Origin: DAOUAT01 sp964551735
GTDB lineage: Bacteria > Chloroflexota > Anaerolineae > CG2-30-64-16
Length of the DNA: 64,000 bases
Direction of reading: 5' to 3'
Assembly (NCBI GenBank): GCA_964551735.1
Contig: CAZKEF010000001.1
Span: 248,001-312,000 of the forward strand
Shown here: positions 50,324-56,554 of the stretch, one piece after another
Layout: each line of letters starts with the position of its first letter
Position numbering within the stretch: the stretch's first letter is position 1
Notes under the pieces: model-generated
What the model was told of the DNA's origin: nothing
The model's input: the letters and a program-made list of their open reading frames with translations, nothing else
The model's database searches: none
Program-made: the position numbers and the translations under genes

Positions 50324-51460
50324 TTAGCATCCCAACATCTTGTAACAATGCTGGCACGGCTCAGGCGGCGGGGGCAAGGGCTGCGCCTCCCCATCGGCCA
50401 CGGCCAACAGCAGCGACGTGCGGGCGCCGGCCTTGCGCCGCTGAAACGCGGCGCAGAACGCCTTGCGCGGCCGGCCTCCCCACGCTTCGAGCAGCCCATC
50501 CCGCACATCCCCGAAGCTGACCGGCGTCAACGGCCGGTCAGCCCCCTCGAAATAGCGCGGGGCCGATTTTACCACAGGCATGCCCAGGTACACACACGGC
50601 GTCACCTGGCCCAGGCTGTTGATGAACGCGGTCTCCTCCGGCCGCGCGTCGCACGCCAGCACCGCATCGCTGGCCGTCAGCGGGTACGCCCGGAACTTGA
50701 TGCCAAGCCGCGCGGCCTCCCGTTCCGCCTCCGCCACCAGGGCCAGATGCGCCGGGTCGGGCGACGGGCCGAAGACCCGCAGCGCATCCAGCTCCGGCGT
50801 GAACGCGTAGGTCAGGTTGGTCGCCACCGCCTCGTTCGCGCCCAGGTCGGCCGCCAGCCGCACGAACGCGGGCAGCTCGCCCATGTTGGGCCGCATCATC
50901 AGGTAGTGCAGTTCCACGTGTAGGGGCATGGCCTCGCGCCTGCCTAACCGCCGCTCCGTCAGCCGGCGGACGTTGGCGACCAGCCCCTCGAAATTGGAGC
51001 CGACCCGCAGCGATTGGTGCATGGCCGCGCTCGCGCCAGCGAACGACACCGAGAGCAGGTCCACCCCCTCCGCCAGGATGCGCGCCACATTCTCCTCGGT
51101 GAACAGCCCGCCGCAACTGGTGAACCCCACCCGGCAGCCCGCGTCCTTCGCCAGCCGCACCATCTCCCACAGGTGGCGATGCAATAACGGCTCGCCCCAC
51201 CCCTGCAGGTAGATCAGCTCGAAGCGGCCCAGGTGCGGCCCGATGTGGTCGCGGAAGACCTCCCACGGCAGGTCGGCGTGCTGCCAGGCCGCGCCCAACG
51301 GCTTGTTGGGGCAGAACGAGCAGCGCATCAGGCACCGGCTGGTCACCTCCACCTGGAGGACCGGCCAGCGGGCCGGCTGCGCCGGCCGCCCTCGCAGCCA
51401 GACGGTCAGCCGTTCAGGCCAGGAGGTGTGGGGAGATGAATCGCTTGCCAGATGCTTCAT
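50324..51460 (-). CDS. Radical SAM protein with SPASM-like C-terminal cysteines
   Basis: The radical-SAM cluster motif CxxxCxxC is at Cys43/47/50 ('RCLMRCSFCPNKPLG'), followed by 'IYLQGWGEPLLH' (the GGE-like SAM-binding motif) and 'LLSVSFAGASAAMHQSLRVGSNFEGLVANVRRL'. The C-terminus has further cysteines ('CVYLGMP', 'CQHCYKMLGC') that could hold auxiliary [4Fe-4S] clusters of SPASM type. The substrate is unknown; the position inside the dsr array suggests tetrapyrrole or peptide modification, by inference only. A repeat at 50920-50944 adds residues like R-L-G-R-R-E-A-M-P-L in frame. It is followed (in its own direction) by a 309-base repeat spacer. Confidence 0.85.
   Translation of the reverse strand: MKHLASDSSPHTSWPERLTVWLRGRPAQPARWPVLQVEVTSRCLMRCSFCPNKPLGAAWQHADLPWEVFRDHIGPHLGRFELIYLQGWGEPLLHRHLWEMVRLAKDAGCRVGFTSCGGLFTEENVARILAEGVDLLSVSFAGASAAMHQSLRVGSNFEGLVANVRRLTERRLGRREAMPLHVELHYLMMRPNMGELPAFVRLAADLGANEAVATNLTYAFTPELDALRVFGPSPDPAHLALVAEAEREAARLGIKFRAYPLTASDAVLACDARPEETAFINSLGQVTPCVYLGMPVVKSAPRYFEGADRPLTPVSFGDVRDGLLEAWGGRPRKAFCAAFQRRKAGARTSLLLAVADGEAQPLPPPPEPCQHCYKMLGC
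50920..50944. repeat. TAGGGGCATGGCCTCGCG element inside the radical SAM gene
   Basis: One difference in 24 bases from the intergenic copy at 47025-47048, read in frame. Confidence 0.7.
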
Positions 51461-51516
51461 TGGAGTTCACCGCGTGACCCAACCTAAGGCGTCAAGATCG
51501 CACGGAAAGAAGCTGG

Positions 51517-52110
51517 TTAGCCGCTACAGAAATGCCACCGCGCTTGCTCGGTGACCCTCGCGATAAAACCTGTCTTACCCTGCGTGTATGCTACCCGGTC
51601 ACCAGCTTCAGCGGACGCCAGCCTTCGCTTCAAGGTCTCATAGGCCCGCGCTACCTCCGGATATGCTATCAGGTAGTCTCGAAACAGCAACCGATCCCAG
51701 TGTTCATGGAAGTCTGCCTCCACCATGTGGATATGATGGGTGCGAGTTCCAGTCTGTGGGTCTCGCTTGATAAACCAGGCATAGAACGGCGGGCCGTCAT
51801 CCCCGTGAGTTGGACGCCAGAAATACTCGTAGCCTTGCGACTCCAGCACCGGGACGATCCGAACTCTAGTTTCCTGCAGATCGGTCACCTCCACAAGCAG
51901 ATCAACAATAGGCTTCGCCGCAAGCCCCGGCACCGCCGTGCTGCCGAAATGCTCGATCCGCCGGATGAGATCTTTGGGCAGGCAGGACAACAGGTGTTCC
52001 GCTTCTTGACGGAAAAGCTCCGGCCAACGCGGATCGTACGGAACAATTGATACCTCTTCGCTAACGACTCGTTGAACCCGCTGTTCGAGTGTTTCCCTGT
52101 CTGTCTGCAT
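51517..52110 (-). CDS. GrpB/UPF0157-family nucleotidyltransferase-like protein
   Basis: A 197-residue protein of the GrpB family: 'VPYDPRWPELFRQEAEHLLSCL', 'IEHFGSTAVPGLAAKPIVDLLVEV' (the G-S-T-A-V and D-x-x-V nucleotidyltransferase-type core) and 'THHIHMVEADFHEHWDRLLFRDYLIAYPEVARAYETLKRRLA'. The family has a polymerase-beta-like fold and is poorly characterised. It has lower GC than its neighbours and no obvious sulfur role, so it may be an insertion in the dsr array. Confidence 0.87.
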   Translation of the reverse strand: MQTDRETLEQRVQRVVSEEVSIVPYDPRWPELFRQEAEHLLSCLPKDLIRRIEHFGSTAVPGLAAKPIVDLLVEVTDLQETRVRIVPVLESQGYEYFWRPTHGDDGPPFYAWFIKRDPQTGTRTHHIHMVEADFHEHWDRLLFRDYLIAYPEVARAYETLKRRLASAEAGDRVAYTQGKTGFIARVTEQARWHFCSG

Positions 52111-52120
52111 GGGCTTGATT

Positions 52121-53728
52121 TTACTTGTACTTCACCACAATCTTCTGCGCAACCTCGTACGCCTGCGCGAACGCGGCCCGCGCCATCGCCTTGTCCACCG
52201 GCAGCATCGCCTTTGCCAGGGCCAATGACGCTTCGGCCGGGGCCAGGGGGTCGCCGCGGACGCGGGCGGCGAGGGCCATTGACAGCGCGGCGTCGAAGTC
52301 CGCCTGCGCGCCGGTCGTGGCCGCGATGAAGCGCAGGACCTCGGCCTTCTCCGCTTCAGTGGGCAGCGTGAGCAGCAGATCGCGCGCGGCGGCGACGTCG
52401 CTCAGCGTCGGGATGATGCGATCGGTCCGCAGGATGTAAGAGGCAACCGCGGCAGCGCCGGGCGGATCCAGCCTGGGCCGCTCGGCGGCGATGGCGGCCA
52501 GGTCGAGCCGGCCGTAGGGGGTGCGGTTCGTTTCAGCCAACGCCTGCGCCTGAGCCATGATCTCGGCCGCCCGCGCCCCGTCCACTACCGCCCACTCGGC
52601 CGCGATCAGGCGCAGGCCCCAGGCCCGGTTACGCACGGCTTCCAACTGCGCGGCGACCAGGGCCGCTTTCTCCTGGCCAGCGGCCGAGCCGATGCCGGCC
52701 TCCTGTGCGGCCTGGGCCTGGCCCCACAGCGCATCGGCGTAGGCCCGGGCCTCGTCCGCGGCGGCCAACGCGGCGGACAGCGCGGCTTCGCCCTGGGCCG
52801 GGTCGAGCTGCGCCCACGCCGCGCCCACCCGCGCCAGCATCCACGCGCGCGCCAGCGCCCGGTCGGCGGTATCGGCCACGCGGCCGGAGGTGTCCAGGGT
52901 CGTCTGGACTGCTTGCTCCTCAGTGGTGGGAGTCGCCACGGCCGCGGCGGGGGTGCGGAACAGGGGCAGCGCGAACAGCACGAAGATCAGGCCCAGCGTC
53001 ACCGCCGCGCCCCAGCCCGGCCGCCATTCACGCCACCATGTCCGCGCCGCGGGCCGGAACTTCAGCGTGTTGCGCAGCCCCCACGCCAGCGAGCCGAGCA
53101 CGACCAGCGTGATCAGCGCGGCGAAGAGCAAGACCCAATTGCGCTTGCCGGCGTCAATCGCCTGGTTGAACGCCGCGTAAACCTTGTTGCCCTGGAAGCG
53201 CAGCGTTTGCGCCTGCGAGGTGAACGCGTCCAGGCTCGTCACAGGCGCGGCCCGCAGCGCCTCGTAGCCCTGGCGGAACGCGGCCAGCCGCTTCTCCTGC
53301 GCCGCCACAGCCCGGCCGCCGGTGAACGTCCCGGCCCGCTCGGTGGCAGTCAACAGGTGCTCGGTGTAGAGCAACTCCTCGCGGTAGGCTTTCACCGCGG
53401 GGCAGGTCGCCTCCTCCGGCGGCCGCGCCTGCCACTCGGCCAGCTTGCCGGGCGCCGGGTCGGTCGCGATATGGCAGGAGGCGCAGTAGTTGCCGGGCTG
53501 CAATGTTTCAGCGGTGACTATCGCCGGGCTGGCCAGGACCAGCAGTAAGGTGGCGCAGAGGAGGGCTGTTATCCACGGTGGACGCGTTGCCAGGGCGAAA
53601 AGGACCGGAACGCGGACGACGCGGATACCGCGGACGACGCGGAAAATCTCCTGATCATATCCGCGTCGTCCGCGTCGTCTGCGTAGTCCGCGTCCCAAGC
53701 CAAAAGTGGACACACATCCTTCGTTCAT
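52121..53728 (-). CDS. Membrane-anchored monoheme cytochrome c-like protein with helical-repeat domain
   Basis: A long N-terminal stretch is encoded by a palindromic repeat (53609-53694), followed by a Sec signal ('ITALLCATLLLVLASPAIVTA'), a heme site CASCH at Cys82-His86, a helical region, two membrane helices (near 195 and 235), and about 280 residues of Ala-rich helices resembling TPRs. It could be an electron-transfer or scaffold subunit next to the NrfD-containing complex. The family is not recognised. The ATG at 53728 has GGAGG 10 bases upstream and overlaps the stop of the 53-residue membrane protein gene, so the repeat is inside the translated region. Confidence 0.65.
   Translation of the reverse strand: MNEGCVSTFGLGRGLRRRRGRRGYDQEIFRVVRGIRVVRVPVLFALATRPPWITALLCATLLLVLASPAIVTAETLQPGNYCASCHIATDPAPGKLAEWQARPPEEATCPAVKAYREELLYTEHLLTATERAGTFTGGRAVAAQEKRLAAFRQGYEALRAAPVTSLDAFTSQAQTLRFQGNKVYAAFNQAIDAGKRNWVLLFAALITLVVLGSLAWGLRNTLKFRPAARTWWREWRPGWGAAVTLGLIFVLFALPLFRTPAAAVATPTTEEQAVQTTLDTSGRVADTADRALARAWMLARVGAAWAQLDPAQGEAALSAALAAADEARAYADALWGQAQAAQEAGIGSAAGQEKAALVAAQLEAVRNRAWGLRLIAAEWAVVDGARAAEIMAQAQALAETNRTPYGRLDLAAIAAERPRLDPPGAAAVASYILRTDRIIPTLSDVAAARDLLLTLPTEAEKAEVLRFIAATTGAQADFDAALSMALAARVRGDPLAPAEASLALAKAMLPVDKAMARAAFAQAYEVAQKIVVKYK
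53609..53694. repeat. GCGGAC/GTCCGC palindrome at the start of the cytochrome gene
   Basis: CGCGGACGACGCGGATACCG and CCGCGTCGTCCGCGTCGTCT are inverted arms, same family as 46693-46790 and 50030-50300. It lies between the start codon and the signal peptide. Confidence 0.75.
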
Positions 53729-53886
53729 CGTTCATCGCCTCCGGTCGCATCTTCAGGGCCGTGTGGGGCGCGGGGCGCCGCCGCGATCCACCGCACCATG
53801 CGGAAATAGGCGATCAGCACCGGGATGGCGACCAGGCCGACGATGATCCCGCCGACGCCGGCGGTGTCCAGGATCCAGTGAGCCAT
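53725..53886 (-). CDS. Small (53-residue) single-span membrane protein
   Basis: A short open frame begins M-A-H-W-I-L-D-T-A-G, has one hydrophobic helix (VGGIIVGLVAIPVLIAYF), a basic patch (RMVRW) and a polar tail. Its stop TGA overlaps the ATG of the cytochrome gene (ATGA), and it follows the NrfD-like gene, so it looks like a coupled small subunit of the membrane complex. Upstream GGGAG-like bases lie about 3-8 bases before the ATG. Function unknown. Confidence 0.6.
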   Translation of the reverse strand: MAHWILDTAGVGGIIVGLVAIPVLIAYFRMVRWIAAAPRAPHGPEDATGGDER

Positions 53887-53935
53887 GGGAGAGTGCTCCG
53901 TGATGCGTGTTGCGTGATGCGTACTGCGTGAGTCT

Positions 53936-53997
53936 GGAATCGAGGCTTTAGCCGGTCTCTCTGGTTAACACGAATGACCGGCTGAAGCCTCGATTCC
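53936..53997. repeat. GGAATCGAGGCTTTAGCCGG hairpin repeat
   Basis: Arms GGAATCGAGGCTTTAGCCGG and CCGGCTGAAGCCTCGATTCC pair almost perfectly. It lies directly after the NrfD stop, where it may also act as a transcript hairpin. GCGTGATGCGTACTGCGTG repeats adjoin it at 53895-53930. Confidence 0.85.
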
Positions 53998-54005
53998 GGA
54001 AAACA

Positions 54006-55496
54006 TCAAATCTGCGGCGCGGCCATCAGCTCCTCGGCCTTGCGCTTCACCGCGGCGACATGCTCGCCTTCCTCCACCTCCCACACCGAGATGGCCGGGA
54101 AGAGCTTGAAGAAGAGCAGGAAGAGCATGGCGAACAGTGCCAGCGAGCCGGCGGTCATGGCGATCTCGGTGAAGGTCGGCGTGTAGACCGCGTGCTCGTA
54201 GCCCAGCGAGGGCCGGGTTAAAGTCGGCGCGATAATGGTGAAACGCTCGATCCACATGCCGACCGCGATGGCCGCCGACGCGATCACCGTGCCGGTCGGG
54301 GTCCGCCCCTTGCGCCGGATCAGGACGGCGAACGGCACAACGAAGTTCAGGAACACCATAGCGTAGAACCACGGCGCGTACTCGCCGCTGAGCTTGGCCT
54401 GCAGCACGTGCTGCTCGTGCACCAGCGTGCCGTAGCCGGTGGTCAGGTACTCGGCCAGGGTGAAATAGCCCCAGAACGCGCTCATCACCAGCAGCAGGAG
54501 GCCCAGGTAATCGTACTGCTTCGGCCCGATCCACCGCTCCAGATGCCACATCTTACGGATCAGCGTCATGAACAGGAACAGCATGGCGATGCCGGAGAAG
54601 ATCGCGCCAACGACGAAATACGGGCCGAGGATCGTGCTGTGCCACATGGGCTGCATCATCATGCCGAAGATCCACGACACCACGGTGTGCACCGAGACCG
54701 CGATGGGGATGATCAGGATCGCCATGATGCCGATGGCCCGCTCCAGCCGGCGATGCTGCTCCGCACTGCCGTGCCAGCCGAGGGCCAGGATGCGGTAGAG
54801 GTGGTAGCGCCAGTGGCGGAGGATGTCATTCTGAGCGGCTCGACCCCGAGAAGTACGTTGCGGCGAGGCGAAAGCGAAGAATCTCCTCGTTGGGGCGCGA
54901 GACCCTTCGCTGGTGGCTTGTCGCGACGAAAGGTCAGGCGTAGACCCGCTCAGGGTGACAGAAGCATCTTGAGTGGGTCGCCACCGATCGCGCAGCCGCG
55001 CCAGGTCGGGGATCATGGGCAGATAGAGGTACAGCGTGCTGCTCAACAGGTACAAGGTAATGCAGGTCACGTCCCATAACAGGGGCGACTGAAACCGGCC
55101 GAAGATCACCACGTTGAGGACGCGATCCAGGCGGCCCAGGTCAATCAAGATCTGCATTGCGCCCAGGAGCAGGGCGAAGAAAGTAATCGCCTCGGCGATG
55201 CGGGTGATGGGCCGGCGCCACTCGGCGTTAGTCACGCGCAGGATGGCCGAGATCAGCGTGCCTGCGTGGCTGATGCCGATAAAGAAGACGAAGTTGGTGA
55301 TGTAGATGCCCCAGTACACGGGCCGGCTCAGCCCGGTGACGCCCAGGCCCAACACCCACTGCCGCACCAGCACGACCACCATGAGCGCGACCAAGGTGCC
55401 CAGCCCCCCGATCGCCAGCCAAAACCGCACGCTGGTGTGGCGGAGGGGGTTGAGGACGGCCTTTTCTAGCTCAGATTCCCGATGAAGGTTGGTCAT
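54006..55496 (-). CDS. NrfD/PsrC-family quinone-interacting membrane subunit (DsrP-like)
   Basis: A polytopic protein (about ten helices) of the NrfD family: 'WGIYITNFVFFIGISHAGTLISAILRV', 'FFALLLGAMQILIDLGR', 'LYLPMIPDLARLRDR', 'IPIAVSVHTVVSWIF', 'GMWIERFTIIAPTL'. NrfD/DsrP proteins pass electrons between menaquinol and an attached iron-sulfur protein and may move protons. An in-frame repeat of exactly 135 bases (54825-54959) inserts 45 residues in the loop between 'LRDRW' and 'YHLYRILALG'; without it the length is near the family norm. It follows the DsrO-like ferredoxin gene (162-base repeat spacer). Confidence 0.88.
   Translation of the reverse strand: MTNLHRESELEKAVLNPLRHTSVRFWLAIGGLGTLVALMVVVLVRQWVLGLGVTGLSRPVYWGIYITNFVFFIGISHAGTLISAILRVTNAEWRRPITRIAEAITFFALLLGAMQILIDLGRLDRVLNVVIFGRFQSPLLWDVTCITLYLLSSTLYLYLPMIPDLARLRDRWRPTQDASVTLSGSTPDLSSRQATSEGSRAPTRRFFAFASPQRTSRGRAAQNDILRHWRYHLYRILALGWHGSAEQHRRLERAIGIMAILIIPIAVSVHTVVSWIFGMMMQPMWHSTILGPYFVVGAIFSGIAMLFLFMTLIRKMWHLERWIGPKQYDYLGLLLLVMSAFWGYFTLAEYLTTGYGTLVHEQHVLQAKLSGEYAPWFYAMVFLNFVVPFAVLIRRKGRTPTGTVIASAAIAVGMWIERFTIIAPTLTRPSLGYEHAVYTPTFTEIAMTAGSLALFAMLFLLFFKLFPAISVWEVEEGEHVAAVKRKAEELMAAPQI
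54825..54959. repeat. 135-bp palindromic repeat inside the NrfD-like gene
   Basis: Ends GTCATTCTGAGCGGCTCGAC and GTAGACCCGCTCAGGGTGAC; 135 bases is exactly 45 codons. Same family as the elements at 24704, 27855 and 59296. Translated on the minus strand as a Ser/Arg-rich loop (V-T-L-S-G-S-T-P ... A-A-Q-N-D). Confidence 0.88.
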
Positions 55497-55504
55497 TCAG
55501 TCAC

Positions 55505-55662
55505 GTCTCCGTGGTGCGTGGTGCGTATTCCGTACTTCGTATTCCGTACTCCGTACTTCGTATTCCGTGCTTCGTATTCCGCACTCTGCAGTCCACATTC
55601 CGCTGCTCGCACAAACAACCTTACACACAACACGCAATACGCAATACGCAACACGCACTCAC
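55505..55662. repeat. CGTATTC/CGTACTT tandem array in the spacer
   Basis: About twenty 7-8-base units (CGTACTTCGTATTCCGTACT, later CGCAATACGCAATACGCAAC) between the DsrO-like and NrfD-like genes. No gene visible. Confidence 0.85.
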
Positions 55663-56345
55663 CCCTGCTTCAAATAATACACCTTCGGCTCCGTCCCCAT
55701 CTCCTCCAGCAGCCGGAAGGCGCGGGGGCTGCGGGAGAGCTGGTAGACCAGGCTGTTCGGGTCGTCCAGGTCGCCGAAGTAGCGGGCGTGGCCGGTGCAG
55801 GTTTGCACGCAGGCGGGCTGATAGTCGGCCGCGTTGAAGGGCCGGCCCTCGGCGTCCGCTTTCTCTTTGGCATGGCGCAGCCGCTGGATGCAGAAGGTGC
55901 ACTTCTCGATGACCCCCTTTGGTCGCGGGGCTACTTCGGGGTCGGGGTTGAGATGTAGGCGCATTCCGGCGGGCCACTCCGGCGCGTACCAGTTGAAGTA
56001 GCGCACCTGGTAGGGGCACGCCACCGCGCACATGCGGCAGCCGATACAGCGGTCGTAGTCCACAACGACGATCCCGTCTTCGTTCTTGTATGTCGCTTTC
56101 ACCGGGCAGACGTGGACGCACGGTGGGTTGTCGCACTGCTGGCACGGACGGGGCACCAGCAGCACCTCGACCTTGGGATACTCGCCCTCGACAAAGGCCA
56201 GCACCTCGTTCCACAGGATCGCGCGGTCGCGGCCGGTCTGCGCCGGGCCGGCCGGCGGCGTGTTGTTCTCCATCCGGCACGCTGCAGTGCAGCTCTGGCA
56301 GGCAAAGCATTTGTCCAGGTCAATGATCATTCCCCAACGGGGCAT
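55659..56345 (-). CDS. Four-cluster ferredoxin-like electron-transfer subunit (DsrO/PsrB-like)
   Basis: A 228-residue protein with the four [4Fe-4S] arrangement of PsrB/DsrO/HybA: Cys13/16/19/23 ('CFACQSCTAAC'), 'CQQCDNPPCVHVCP', 'CIGCRMCAVACPY', then 'CTFCIQRL' and a final 'CVQTC'. It would link the molybdoenzyme (56555-58882) to the NrfD membrane protein. Canonical DsrO has a Tat signal; this one starts directly M-P-R-W-G-M-I-I-D and lacks it, so it must ride out with the Tat-tagged catalytic subunit or stay inside. The ATG at 56345 has GGAGG 6 bases upstream; the longer frame covers repeat sequence. Confidence 0.9.
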   Translation of the reverse strand: MPRWGMIIDLDKCFACQSCTAACRMENNTPPAGPAQTGRDRAILWNEVLAFVEGEYPKVEVLLVPRPCQQCDNPPCVHVCPVKATYKNEDGIVVVDYDRCIGCRMCAVACPYQVRYFNWYAPEWPAGMRLHLNPDPEVAPRPKGVIEKCTFCIQRLRHAKEKADAEGRPFNAADYQPACVQTCTGHARYFGDLDDPNSLVYQLSRSPRAFRLLEEMGTEPKVYYLKQG

Positions 56346-56359
56346 GGGGGCCTCCGAAA

Positions 56360-56552
56360 GACGTATTGCGTATTGCGTACTGCGTATTGCGGAATTTCGC
56401 GCTCCCAGCCGGTCTGCGACCGGCGCCGCAGGCGTTTTCAAGCTGCTTGTGGCCCCAGGCCGGGGGTCACAGACCTCCTATGAGCTTGAAATTACCAAGT
56501 TACCCAGTTACCAGTGTACCAATCTACCAGTGTACCAATCTACCAACACACC
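56360..56552. repeat. Three repeat types in the spacer before the DsrO-like gene
   Basis: GTATTGCGTATTGCGTACTG units (56360-56395), the palindrome CAGCCGGTCTGCGACCGGCG (56406-56425; inverse copy at 38452) and ACCAGTGTACCAATCT units (56505-56550). No gene in these 209 bases. Confidence 0.8.
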
Positions 56553-56554
56553 AT

